The position numbers and the translations under genes are program-made. From Acidobacteriota bacterium (GTDB taxonomy: Bacteria; Acidobacteriota; Terriglobia; Bryobacterales; Bryobacteraceae), in NCBI GenBank assembly GCA_016213755.1, contig JACQZT010000261.1, positions 1 to 46,153 of the forward strand: a DNA stretch of 46,153 nt, read 5' to 3'. The first letter of the stretch is position 1; each line of letters opens with the position of its first letter. This document shows positions 26,927-36,347 of the stretch, piece after piece. The notes under the pieces are model-generated. The model was given only the letters and a program-made list of their open reading frames with translations. It was not told the DNA's origin and did no database searches.

Positions 26927-28023
26927 CGCTCCCGGAAAGCCGCTGGACGCGCGGACGCAACCTCATCGCCGCGCTGGCGCTGGCGGGCGCGGCCGCCTCG
27001 GCCGCCGGCTGGGCCTCCAACCCCAGGCAGTTCTTCGCGTCGTACCTGGTGGCTTACGTCTTCTTCGTGCTGCTGGCCCTGGGCGGCATGTTCTTCGTCA
27101 TGCTCCAGCACCTGACCGGCGCGGTGTGGAGCGCCGGCATGCTCCGCATCATGGAGAACGTCATGGTCACCGTGCCGCTGGCGGCGCTGCTGTTCGTGCC
27201 CGTGGCCGCGGGCATCCCCACGCTGTACGAATGGTCGCATCCCGAGTTCGCCTCGGAAGACCCGGTGATGGCGGTCAAAATGGCCTTCTTCAACCCGGTG
27301 TTCTATACCGCGCGAATGCTGCTTTATTTCGGCGTCTGGAGCGCGCTGGCACTGATCCTCTACCGCCGCTCGAAAGACCGCGTGAAAGCCGCGTGGTGGA
27401 GCGGCCCGGGCATGGCGGCGCTCATGGTCACCGTCACCATGGCCTCGGTGGACTGGCTCATGTCGCTCGAGCCGCACTGGTACTCGACCATCTTCGGCGT
27501 GTACATCTTCTCGGGCGGCGTGCTGGCGTTTGTGGCGACGCTGACGCTGGTTTTGCTGCTGTTCCGCCGCGCCGGCGTACTGGCGGGCGCGGTCACCGTC
27601 GGGCACTATCACGACCTGGGCAAGTGGATGTTCGCGCTCACGATTTTCTGGGCCTACATCGCCTTCTCGCAATACTTGCTGATCTGGTACGCGAACCTGC
27701 CGGAAGAGACCATCTGGTTCCAGCATCGTTTGGAGGGGAACTGGATCTATATAAGCGGGGTGCTGTTGTTCGGACGATTCCTGCTTCCGTTCGTGGTGCT
27801 GCTGGCGCGCGCGCCCAAGCGCAACCTGGCGGTGCTGGCGGTCATGTCGGTGTGGATGCTGGCCATGCATTTCGCGGACCTGCACTGGGTGGTGATGCCC
27901 ACGCTGCACCGGCACGGCTTCCACCTGCACTGGCTGGACCTGGCTACCCTGGTGGCGGTGGGGAGCCTGTTCGCGCTCGCGTTCTGGTGGCGGCTGGAAC
28001 GCGTGACAGGAGCCAGGGGATGA
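26923..28023 (+). CDS. actF: Alternative complex III membrane subunit ActF (NrfD-like)
   Basis: A 366-residue second NrfD-like integral membrane subunit of ACIII. About ten hydrophobic helices are visible, including SYLVAYVFFVLLALGGMFFVMLQ, MASVDWLMSLEPHWYSTIFGVY, HDLGKWMFALTIFWAYIAFSQYLLIWYANLPEE and ISGVLLFGRFLLPFVVLL. The last two are characteristic of ActF. The ATG at 26923 is preceded by AGGAGGG and overlaps the actE stop. The actF stop overlaps the start of a small membrane protein. The family call is secure; its precise role in proton pumping or structure is not settled in the literature. Confidence 0.94.
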   Translation: MTLPESRWTRGRNLIAALALAGAAASAAGWASNPRQFFASYLVAYVFFVLLALGGMFFVMLQHLTGAVWSAGMLRIMENVMVTVPLAALLFVPVAAGIPTLYEWSHPEFASEDPVMAVKMAFFNPVFYTARMLLYFGVWSALALILYRRSKDRVKAAWWSGPGMAALMVTVTMASVDWLMSLEPHWYSTIFGVYIFSGGVLAFVATLTLVLLLFRRAGVLAGAVTVGHYHDLGKWMFALTIFWAYIAFSQYLLIWYANLPEETIWFQHRLEGNWIYISGVLLFGRFLLPFVVLLARAPKRNLAVLAVMSVWMLAMHFADLHWVVMPTLHRHGFHLHWLDLATLVAVGSLFALAFWWRLERVTGARG

Positions 28024-28382
28024 CAGACAGCGGCTACGAAAAAAGCGAACCGCGCATGGGCCTGGTGGCACTGGCCTTCGGCGGCATCATGGTGGCCCTG
28101 ATCCTGGTGGTCCTGGCCTTGCAGGGATTCTACGACCGCGCGCGCGAGCAGCAGATTTTCGTCCAGGTCTTGCAGCCCGTTTCCGAAGACCTGGTCAACC
28201 TGCGCGCCAAGGAAGACGGGCAGTTGCACTCCTATCAGTACCTCGACCGCGCCGCCGGCACGGTGCGGATTCCCATCGAGCGCGCCATGGAACTGCTGGA
28301 AAAGGAGGCTGCCGAGGGGCGGCTGAGCTATCCGGCCAAGCCCGCGCCGGTGAAGCCGCAAGGAGTGCCCAATGCGAACTAG
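28020..28382 (+). CDS. Small single-helix membrane protein between actF and sco1
   Basis: A 120-residue protein with one central transmembrane helix (about 13-35: MGLVALAFGGIMVALILVVLAL) and a periplasmic C-terminal domain containing VNLRAKEDGQLHSYQYLD, a conserved-looking block with AMELL and a Pro/Lys-rich tail. It has no haem or metal motif. The overlap with actF (ATGA) and with sco1 (11 bases) makes it an integral operon member. Some characterised ACIII complexes have extra small single-helix subunits (ActG, ActH); position and topology fit such a subunit, but I cannot show homology. An oxidase assembly factor is the alternative. Confidence 0.82.
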   Translation: MTDSGYEKSEPRMGLVALAFGGIMVALILVVLALQGFYDRAREQQIFVQVLQPVSEDLVNLRAKEDGQLHSYQYLDRAAGTVRIPIERAMELLEKEAAEGRLSYPAKPAPVKPQGVPNAN

Positions 28383-29178
28383 TGGGCTGTTGTTACTCTT
28401 GCTGGCGGCCGTGAGCGCCTGGGGCGCCGAACCGCAACTGCCCAGCGAACTGGAAGGCGTCGGCGTGAACGAGAAACTCGGCGCGCAGGTGGACCTCAAC
28501 CTGACCTTCACCGCCGAAAACGGCTACCAGGTCCCGCTGAAGAGTTTTTTTGGACAGGGCCGGCCGGTGCTTTTGAACCTGGTCTATTACGAGTGCCCCA
28601 TGTTGTGCAACCTGATCCTGAACGGGCAGACCGGCACGCTGCGCGAGATTCCCTGGATGCCGGGCAAGGAGTTCGAGATCGTCACCATCAGCATCGACCC
28701 CACGGAGACCTTCGAACTGGCCCGGAAGAAGAAACAGATCTACCTGGCCAGTTACGACCGTCCGGCGCCGGGCTGGCACTTCCTCACCGACTACCAGGGC
28801 AGCGCCAAGAAACTCGCCGAACAGGTGGGCTTCCAGTACCGCTGGGACGAGGCCACCAGACAGTACGCGCACGCGGCGACGCTGATGTTTCTGACGCCGG
28901 AAGGGAAGGTGTCGCGCTACCTTTACGGGATCCGCTTCAAAGCGCGCGATATGCGGCTGGCCCTCACCGAAGCGTCCGAAAACAAGTTCGCGGTGAGCGT
29001 GGACCGGTTCTTGTTGTACTGCTTCCACTACGACCCCGCGGCGCGCTCTTATGTCCTGTTTGCGACCAACCTGATGCGTGGCGGCGGCGTTCTGGTAGTG
29101 CTGGTGATGGCCTTCGTACTGTGGCGCCTGTGGCGATTCGAGAAGCGGCTGGCGGCCGCCGGAGCGCCCGCGAAATGA
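28372..29178 (+). CDS. SCO1/SenC family copper chaperone
   Basis: A 268-residue thioredoxin-fold copper protein that delivers copper to the CuA site of cytochrome c oxidase. A cleavable-type signal (about 1-19, ending AWGAEP) precedes the SCO domain with the metal-binding CPMLC in VYYECPMLCNLILNG and the partner His in TRQYAHAATLMFLTPEG, followed by SRYLYGIRF. Unlike soluble SCOs it has a C-terminal helix (about 235-256: GGGVLVVLVMAFVLWRLWRF), so it may be anchored at its C-terminus. It lies directly upstream of coxB, whose start overlaps its stop (ATGA), consistent with maturation of that CuA subunit. Confidence 0.94.
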   Translation: MRTSGLLLLLLAAVSAWGAEPQLPSELEGVGVNEKLGAQVDLNLTFTAENGYQVPLKSFFGQGRPVLLNLVYYECPMLCNLILNGQTGTLREIPWMPGKEFEIVTISIDPTETFELARKKKQIYLASYDRPAPGWHFLTDYQGSAKKLAEQVGFQYRWDEATRQYAHAATLMFLTPEGKVSRYLYGIRFKARDMRLALTEASENKFAVSVDRFLLYCFHYDPAARSYVLFATNLMRGGGVLVVLVMAFVLWRLWRFEKRLAAAGAPAK

Positions 29179-30116
29179 ACTGGCTCCGCGACTTGCTGCT
29201 GCCAGCCCAAGGCTCGGCCTACGCCGGCGAGATCGACAAGCTGTTCCTGTTCATCACGCTGCTGAGCGCGTTCTTCTTCCTGCTGATCGCCGCGCTGACG
29301 GGTTGGTTCGTGTGGCGCTACCGTCGCGCGCGGGTGGCGGCGCCGTCCTCGACGGTCACGCACAGTTTGGCGCTGGAGCTGACCTGGACGCTGATTCCCC
29401 TGGCCATCGTCACCGGCATCTTCTTCTGGAGTTTCAACCAGTACGTGGCCGCCTCCGTGGCCCCCGGCGATGCCATGGAAATCCAGGTCACCGCCAAGAA
29501 ATGGCTGTGGACCTTCGAGTATCCCAACGGCACGCGCACCATCAACGAGATCCACATCCCGCTGGGAAAGCCGGTGAAGTTCGTGATGTCGAGCGAAGAC
29601 GTGATCCACAGCTTCTACGTGCCGAGCATGCGCTTGAAGCAGGACGTTCTGCCCAACCGCTACACTGAGCTCTGGTTCACGCCCACCGCCGCCGGAATGC
29701 ACACCTTGCTGTGCGCCGAGTACTGCGGCCGCTCGCACTCCGACATGCTGGGCAGGATCTGGGTGGACAACGACGCGGCGTACCAGAAGTGGCTGGAGGA
29801 GGGCGACGAATCCACGCGCAGCATGCCGCTCAAGGAACTGGGCAAGATGATCTACGAGAGCCGGGGCTGTTCCACCTGCCACTCGATCGACGGCAGCCGG
29901 GGGCAGGGGCCGAGCTTCACAGGCGTTTTCGGCCACGAGATCAAACTGGCGGACGGTAAAACCGTCCAGGGCGACGCCAACTACATTCGCGAATCGATCC
30001 TCCAGCCGCAGGCTAAGATCGTGGCCGGCTACGAAGGGATCATGCCGACTTTTCAGGGCCTGCTGCGCGAACGCGAAATCGTGGCCCTGATTGAGTTCAT
30101 CAAGTCTTTGAAATAG
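29175..30116 (+). CDS. coxB: Cytochrome c oxidase subunit II with fused cytochrome c domain (caa3 type)
   Basis: A 313-residue subunit II. Two transmembrane helices (about 23-47 and 69-91) lead to a cupredoxin domain with all CuA ligands: His145 (DVIHSFYVP), Cys180, Cys184, His188 and Met191 in CAEYCGRSHSDM. A cytochrome c domain is fused at the C-terminus (haem motif Cys232-Cys235-His236, likely axial Met290), which defines caa3-type oxidases and allows direct electron entry from a complex III equivalent. ATG at 29175 overlaps the sco1 stop; an open extension upstream is in another frame of sco1. coxA starts 9 bases after the stop. Confidence 0.96.
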   Translation: MNWLRDLLLPAQGSAYAGEIDKLFLFITLLSAFFFLLIAALTGWFVWRYRRARVAAPSSTVTHSLALELTWTLIPLAIVTGIFFWSFNQYVAASVAPGDAMEIQVTAKKWLWTFEYPNGTRTINEIHIPLGKPVKFVMSSEDVIHSFYVPSMRLKQDVLPNRYTELWFTPTAAGMHTLLCAEYCGRSHSDMLGRIWVDNDAAYQKWLEEGDESTRSMPLKELGKMIYESRGCSTCHSIDGSRGQGPSFTGVFGHEIKLADGKTVQGDANYIRESILQPQAKIVAGYEGIMPTFQGLLREREIVALIEFIKSLK

Positions 30117-30125
30117 GAACGGACC

Positions 30126-31687
<1,562 letters not shown>

Positions 31688-31691
<4 letters not shown>

Positions 31692-32323
31692 GCCAAAGCG
31701 CCTTCCTGCAGCACCACTTCACCACGCCCGAACAGCAGTTTGAAGCCGGTAAGATCGGCATGTGGCTGTTTCTGGTAACCGAGGTGCTGCTGTTCGGCGG
31801 GCTCTTCGTCGGCTTCGGCCTGATGCAGAACCGCCACCCGGAGGCCTTCAAGGCGGCGCATCACCACCTGGACCGCATTCTGGGCCTGGTCAACACCCTG
31901 GTCTTGCTAGCGAGCAGCTTCACCATGGTCATGGCCGTACACGCCGCGCAGGGCGGCCGGCGCAGGCGGTTGATCGCGTTCCTGGTGCTGACTTTGCTGC
32001 TGGCCGGCGTCTTCCTGGGCATCAAGTATTTCGAGTATGCGCACAAGTTTCATGAAGGACTTCTGCCCGGCAAGTTCTACTCGCACAAGGGCGACACCGT
32101 ACCCGGCCAGTTCATGTTTTTCAGCTTCTACTTCATGATGACCGGGCTGCACGGGCTGCACATCGTGGCCGGCATGGGCCTGATGGTCTGGCTACTATGG
32201 CGCGCCCGGAAGGGCCATTTCACAAGCCGCTATTACACGCCGGTCGATTTGGTGGGGCTCTACTGGCACGTGGTGGACCTGATCTGGATCTACCTGTTTC
32301 CGCTGTTGTACCTGATTGGCTGA
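31688..32323 (+). CDS. coxC: Cytochrome c oxidase subunit III
   Basis: A 211-residue, five-helix subunit III of the haem-copper oxidase, which stabilises the catalytic core and protonic uptake. Typical motifs are [19 protein letters not shown], the [13 protein letters not shown] loop and [18 protein letters not shown] at the C-terminus. Lacking the first two helices of seven-helix versions is usual in this bacterial group. ATG at 31688 overlaps the coxA stop; coxD starts one base after its stop. Confidence 0.95.
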
Positions 32324-32324
32324 T

Positions 32325-32675
32325 ATGTCTTCCGACTTGTCCCATACTCATCCCGGCGGCCCCCGAGTCTATGCCCTGGTGCTGGCCGCGCTGGTCGCCT
32401 TGACCGGCATCACCGTCGCGGCGTCTTATGTGAACTTCGGCGCGCCCTGGGTGAACGTGGTCATCGCGCTTTCCATCGCCAGCATCAAAGGCAGCCTGGT
32501 GGCGCTCTACTTCATGCACCTGCGCTGGGACAAACCGATCAACGCGATGATCTTCGCCGGCGGCCTGTTCTTCCTGGCGCTGCTGCTGATGCTGACGCTC
32601 ATCGACACCGAGACGCGCGACGTCGTCCCGTACTGGAATTCCAAGCCCCCCGCCGGCGGAGCCGCAACCAAGTAA
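32325..32675 (+). CDS. coxD: Cytochrome c oxidase subunit IV family protein
   Basis: A 116-residue, three-helix protein of the prokaryotic subunit IV (CtaF) family, an accessory oxidase subunit. The N-terminal HTHPGGPRVYALVLAALVALTGITV, the central ASIKGSLVALYFMHLRWD signature and a third helix (about 76-96) followed by TETRDVVPYW are typical. The ATG at 32325 (MSSDLSHTH) is one base after the coxC stop; a TTG nine bases earlier is possible but overlaps coxC and is less likely. An SDR gene follows after nine bases. Confidence 0.92.
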   Translation: MSSDLSHTHPGGPRVYALVLAALVALTGITVAASYVNFGAPWVNVVIALSIASIKGSLVALYFMHLRWDKPINAMIFAGGLFFLALLLMLTLIDTETRDVVPYWNSKPPAGGAATK

Positions 32676-32684
32676 TCTGGTTTT

Positions 32685-33467
32685 ATGGAAAAGACCCGGC
32701 CCCTGGCCGCCGTTACCGGCGCCTCGAGCGGCATTGGCGAGACGTTTGCGCGCCGGCTGGCGCAAGACGGGTACGACCTGCTGCTGATCGCCCGCCGCCG
32801 GGAGCGGCTGGAACGGCTGGCCGCCCAACTGCCCACCACGGCCGAAGTCCTGGCGGCCGATCTGGTGCAGGATGCCGATCTGAACGCCGTGGCAGCCCGC
32901 CTGGCTTCCGAGCCCCGACTGGAACTGCTGGTCAACAACGCCGGCTACGGCACCAAGGGGCATTTCTGGGAAGCCGCCGGTCAGGTGGAGATGCATAAGC
33001 TGCACGTGATCGCGACCGCCGCGCTCACGCGCGCCGCCCTGGCCGGCATGGCCGGGCGCCGGCGCGGCGCCATCGTCAACGTCGCCTCGGTGGCCGGCTT
33101 CATGCAGAACCCGGCCAACGTCAGCTACTGCGCCACCAAGATGTGGATGAACAGCTTTTCCGAGGGGCTGTGGCTGGAGATGAAGAACGCGGGGCTCCCC
33201 ATCCGCATCCAGTCCTTGTGCCCCGGCTTCACCTGGTCCGAGTTCCACGACGTGATGGGTGTGGACCGCGCTTCGATCCCGAAAAGCTGGTGGACCACGG
33301 CCGAGTTCGTGGTGCAAGAGTCGCTGCGAGGCCTGGAGCAAGACCGCTTGTTCGTGGTCCCCGGCTGGCGCTATAAGATCATCGTGTGGCTCTTCTCCTG
33401 GCTCCCCCGCCGATCCCAGCACGCCATCATGCTCAAATACGGCGCCCGCGGCCGCAAACCCCGTTGA
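32685..33467 (+). CDS. Short-chain dehydrogenase/reductase
   Basis: A 260-residue classical SDR that uses NAD(P)H on an unknown carbonyl or alcohol. The dinucleotide motif TGASSGIG (11-18), NNAG (84-87) and the catalytic Ser135/Tyr148/Lys152 set are all present. Arg-rich LIARRRERLERLA after strand two suggests NADPH preference. The C-terminal YKIIVWLFSWLPRRSQ is amphipathic and could touch a membrane. It starts nine bases after coxD and may be read-through from the respiratory operon; there is no obvious functional link. The convergent archease gene begins 31 bases away. Confidence 0.9.
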   Translation: MEKTRPLAAVTGASSGIGETFARRLAQDGYDLLLIARRRERLERLAAQLPTTAEVLAADLVQDADLNAVAARLASEPRLELLVNNAGYGTKGHFWEAAGQVEMHKLHVIATAALTRAALAGMAGRRRGAIVNVASVAGFMQNPANVSYCATKMWMNSFSEGLWLEMKNAGLPIRIQSLCPGFTWSEFHDVMGVDRASIPKSWWTTAEFVVQESLRGLEQDRLFVVPGWRYKIIVWLFSWLPRRSQHAIMLKYGARGRKPR

Positions 33468-33498
33468 TCCCGAAGCGGCAATGGAATGGTCCACCGGT

Positions 33499-33909
33499 TC
33501 AAACGTCCAGGAACACCTGCACCTGCCAGCCTCCGGCCAATTGCTCAATCTTGAGCTGATGGTAAGTGATTCCTTTGACCATCACGTTGGACCGGTGCCG
33601 GACCGGGTCGCGCGGCTCTCCCCAGGCCTGGCCGGCGACCCGGTCCGGACCCAGGTGCAGGATGCGGAAGCGCCGCAGGACCACGCGCTGCGCGTCGGAG
33701 CAGTAGAGCACTTCGCTCAGCCAGTTCACCAGCAGCGATTCGTGGTCTTCGCCGGCGGCGGCGATGGGATATACCAGGCGGGGCTCGACGTCATCGAGTT
33801 CGACCATGATGGCCGAAAGCGCGGCGGCGGCGTTCTCAAACGCCTCGGCGAGCGTCGCGCCGCGGGCGCGCAGTCCGATGTCGGCGGTGTGTTCCAGGAT
33901 CTCGAACAC
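33499..33909 (-). CDS. Archease family protein (RtcB cofactor)
   Basis: A 136-residue archease. Archeases activate RtcB by promoting guanylylation and multiple turnover. The N-terminal HTADIGLRARG, the LVNWLSEVLY core, GEPRDPVRH and the C-terminal LDV are classic; Asp10, Asp135 and the terminal Val carboxylate match the known calcium site. The start is a GTG at 33909 with a poor Shine-Dalgarno sequence; no upstream alternative is better. The cognate rtcB is at 15503-16894, on the opposite strand, outside this gene's neighbourhood. It lies downstream of the sulfatase-like gene on the minus strand (19-base gap). Confidence 0.93.
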   Translation of the reverse strand: MFEILEHTADIGLRARGATLAEAFENAAAALSAIMVELDDVEPRLVYPIAAAGEDHESLLVNWLSEVLYCSDAQRVVLRRFRILHLGPDRVAGQAWGEPRDPVRHRSNVMVKGITYHQLKIEQLAGGWQVQVFLDV

Positions 33910-33928
33910 GGAAAGCTCTTGCGCGCGA

Positions 33929-34864
33929 TTATCTCACACCCAACCGCCGCGGCAGGCGGTCGCCGGTGCGCAGCATCCACCGGCGCAGCAGCGCCAGCAT
34001 CTCGTCCCGTTTGCGGCGCTCGAAAGGCTCGGAAACCAGGTTGACCAGCTCCTCCGGATCTTGCCCAAGGTTGAACAGGTGCGTGGGCTGGAGTTGTGCG
34101 CTTACCACCAGCTTGTCCAGACCGCGCACCACCATGCGCCATTCTCCCTCCGTGTGCAGGCCGCCTTCCGCGTATATCGATTCGGGCGGATCGCCCTGGC
34201 CGTTGAGGAGCAGGTCCGACAGGTCCCGCCCCTGCATGGCGCGGGGCGTTTCGAGGCCGCACAAGCCGAGCAGCGTCGGCGCCAGATCGACGCCCGAAAC
34301 CAGGAACTCGAGGACCCGGCCGCCCGGGATGCGGCGCGGATAGCGCAGCGCCAGCGGCACGCGCGCCGATTCGTCGCGGGGGCCGCCGGCCGCTGGGCCG
34401 CGCAGGGAAGTGAGAACCACGATGGTGTCGCCGGCCAAGCCGGTCCGATCAAGCGCTTCCAGCACCGGTGCCGCGTCGGAATCCAGCGCCAGGCACAGGC
34501 AGAAACTGGAGGGGATGCCGGCGCGCAGGAAGCCGATCGCCGCCGCCCGGTCCCCGGCGGCCGGACCGCAGCCCCATTCGCCCATGCAGGCGGCCGAATA
34601 GCCGGCCCGTTTCAGTTCCGACTGGAGCGACGGTTCCCCGCACGGGGCGGCGTGCGGGAAGCGGCCGCCGAGAATCGCCGCCCGGCCGGGCGCGCTCGAC
34701 GGACACGCGGCGTAGGCCCGGCTGAAGCGGAGGATTCCCGGGCCGGGGATCTCGCCGCCGGCCACCAGCAACAGGACATTCGGCCGCTTCGGCGCCGCGG
34801 CGGCGGACACAAAGATCACAAATTCGCGGCGCGAGATCCGAGCTGACGTTGGCGTGCCTTCCAA
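33929..34864 (-). CDS. Degenerate sulfatase-like protein (probable pseudoenzyme)
   Basis: About 311 residues with a recognisable but decayed sulfatase/alkaline-phosphatase fold. A Tat-like SRREFVIFVSAAAA precedes RPNVLLLVAGGE, where active sulfatases have RPNVLLIxxDD, so both metal-binding aspartates are lost. The second metal-binding block reads VVLTSLRG instead of SDHG, losing Asp and His. Ser57-Ala-Pro-Gly-Arg61 still fits the SxPxR formylglycine motif, and ARVPLALRYP, GVDLAPTLLGLCGLETP, GRDLSDLL and HLFNLGQDPEELVNL are standard sulfatase landmarks. At about 310 it is shorter than the usual 430-500. The start (TTG at 34864) is my best guess: it keeps the Tat-like signal, but no ribosome-binding site supports it. 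It could be a lipoprotein-like regulator or a decaying gene. Confidence 0.75.
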   Translation of the reverse strand: MEGTPTSARISRREFVIFVSAAAAPKRPNVLLLVAGGEIPGPGILRFSRAYAACPSSAPGRAAILGGRFPHAAPCGEPSLQSELKRAGYSAACMGEWGCGPAAGDRAAAIGFLRAGIPSSFCLCLALDSDAAPVLEALDRTGLAGDTIVVLTSLRGPAAGGPRDESARVPLALRYPRRIPGGRVLEFLVSGVDLAPTLLGLCGLETPRAMQGRDLSDLLLNGQGDPPESIYAEGGLHTEGEWRMVVRGLDKLVVSAQLQPTHLFNLGQDPEELVNLVSEPFERRKRDEMLALLRRWMLRTGDRLPRRLGVR

Positions 34865-34875
34865 ACAGATATAAT
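34849..34875 (+). promoter_or_regulatory. Candidate promoter of the cpaF gene
   Basis: A perfect TATAAT occurs at 34870-34875, 49 bases before the GTG start. TTGGCG at 34849-34854 is the best -35 but the spacer is only 15 bases. The site lies within the divergent region shared with the sulfatase-like gene, whose TTG start overlaps it; if this promoter is used, that start may be too far upstream. Confidence 0.45.
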
Positions 34876-34923
34876 AATGGTCGAGATCACGGGATTTCAC
34901 GCCACTCGTCACCAGGAGCAATA

Positions 34924-36267
34924 GTGGGTTCCAGTTTTCGTCCCATGCCGTCCCGCGGCGGCAACAACAATCCGGGCGCGGTCCGGCCGGCCGACCGCTA
35001 CTTCGAGCTTAAGTCCGAGATCCACAAGAAGCTCATCGGCGTGCTCAACATGGAGCGCGTCTCGTCGCTCCCCAAGGAGCGCCTGCGCGCCGAAATCGGC
35101 CGCGTGGTGGAGCGCCTGCTGGAAGACGAGCGCGTGCCGATGACCACGGCCGAGCAGAACAAGATCGTCGAGGAGGTGCTCGACGAGGTGCTGGGGCTGG
35201 GGCCGCTGGAGACGCTGCTCAAAGAGCCTACCATCTCCGACATCCTGGTCAACGGCTTCAACAAGGTTTACATCGAGCGCTTCGGCAAACTGGCGCTCAC
35301 CCCGGTGCGCTTCAAGGATAATGGCCACCTGCTGCACATTATCGAGAAGATCGTGTCGCAGGTGGGCCGCCGCATCGACGAAGCGCAGCCCATCGTCGAC
35401 GCCCGCCTGCCCGACGGCTCGCGCGTCAACGCCATCATATCCCCGCTGGCCCTGGACGGCCCCGCGCTCAGCATCCGCCGTTTCGGCCGCCACGTCATTA
35501 CCAGCGAGGAGATGCTGAACAACAAGACGCTGATGCCGGCCATGCTCAAGTTCCTGGCCGCCTGCGTCCAGGCCAAGACCACCGTTCTCATCTCGGGCGG
35601 AACCGGTTCCGGCAAGACCACCACGCTGAACGCCCTGTCGCGCTTCATTCCCGAGGAAGAGCGCATCATCACCATCGAAGACACGGCCGAGCTGCAACTG
35701 CAGCAGCGCCACCTGGTCAAGTTCGAGACCCGCCCGCCCAACCTGAACAAGGAAGGCGGCATCAATCAGCGGCAACTGGTGCGCACGGCGCTGCGCATGC
35801 GCCCGGACCGCATCATCGTCGGCGAGTGCCGCGGCGCCGAAGCGCTGGACATGCTGCAAGCCATGAACACGGGCGTGGAAGGCTCGATGAGCACGGTGCA
35901 CGCCAACTCGCCGCGGGACGCCTTCTCGCGCCTGGAAGCCATGATTCTGATGGCCGACCTGGAGATACCCACCCGGGTCATCCTCCAGCAACTGGCCAGC
36001 GCCATCAAGATCGTGGTGCAGGTTTCGCGCCTGCAGGACGGAACCCGCAAGGTCATCGCCATCTCCGAGGTCGAGGGCGTCCGCGACGACCGCGTGGAGA
36101 CGCGCGACGTCTTCGTTTTCGACCGCGCGGGCGTCAACGACGCGGGCAAAGTGCAGGGCCGCTTCCGTGGCACCGGCGAAACGCCGCGCATCCTGGAGCG
36201 GCTGCGCATCAGCGGCATCACCGTGCCGCTCACCCTCTTCCAGGAAACGCTGGACGTCAACCTGTAA
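34924..36267 (+). CDS. CpaF/TadA family secretion ATPase
   Basis: A 447-residue hexameric ATPase of the type II/IV secretion GspE superfamily, TadA/CpaF branch, powering tight-adherence (Flp) pili. N-terminal domain about 25-130 (LGLGPLETLLKEPTISDILVNG), Walker A GGTGSGKT (225-232), Asp box ITIEDTAELQL, a Walker B-like RMRPDRIIVGECRG and the His box GSMSTVHANSPRDA. A Pro-rich N-terminus and FHA-less architecture are usual for CpaF. The GTG at 34924 has AGGAG at five bases. The usual partners (tadZ/B/C, cpaB, rcpA, flp) are not in this window, so this is an isolated CpaF; a MscS gene follows after the palindrome. Confidence 0.93.
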   Translation: MGSSFRPMPSRGGNNNPGAVRPADRYFELKSEIHKKLIGVLNMERVSSLPKERLRAEIGRVVERLLEDERVPMTTAEQNKIVEEVLDEVLGLGPLETLLKEPTISDILVNGFNKVYIERFGKLALTPVRFKDNGHLLHIIEKIVSQVGRRIDEAQPIVDARLPDGSRVNAIISPLALDGPALSIRRFGRHVITSEEMLNNKTLMPAMLKFLAACVQAKTTVLISGGTGSGKTTTLNALSRFIPEEERIITIEDTAELQLQQRHLVKFETRPPNLNKEGGINQRQLVRTALRMRPDRIIVGECRGAEALDMLQAMNTGVEGSMSTVHANSPRDAFSRLEAMILMADLEIPTRVILQQLASAIKIVVQVSRLQDGTRKVIAISEVEGVRDDRVETRDVFVFDRAGVNDAGKVQGRFRGTGETPRILERLRISGITVPLTLFQETLDVNL

Positions 36268-36332
36268 ATTCGGTGACGGGCTACTCAATCCCCAATTTCG
36301 AAATCGGGGATTGAGTAGCCCGTCACCGAATT
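36267..36332. repeat. 66-bp near-perfect palindrome
   Basis: Two 27-base arms (36267-36293 and 36306-36332) are perfectly complementary, and the 12-base centre is itself palindromic (ATTTCGAAAT) except for one A/C mismatch. The whole 66 bases therefore read the same on both strands but for one pair. It begins within the cpaF stop codon and ends 15 bases before the MscS start. The right side has no T-run, so a classical intrinsic terminator is not shown. It could be a REP-like hairpin, a tiny mobile element, a transcription block or a protein-binding dyad. I see no second copy in the window. Confidence 0.9.
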
Positions 36333-36347
36333 CGTTAGAATCGGAGC

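Noticed and set aside
33929-34864. Functional arylsulfatase
   Set aside because: The early Asp pair and the DHG block, needed for metal binding, are absent although the fold is recognisable.
36267-36332. The palindrome as an ordinary intrinsic terminator of cpaF
   Set aside because: There is no T-run after either arm, and the stem is far longer than usual; termination is possible but not shown.
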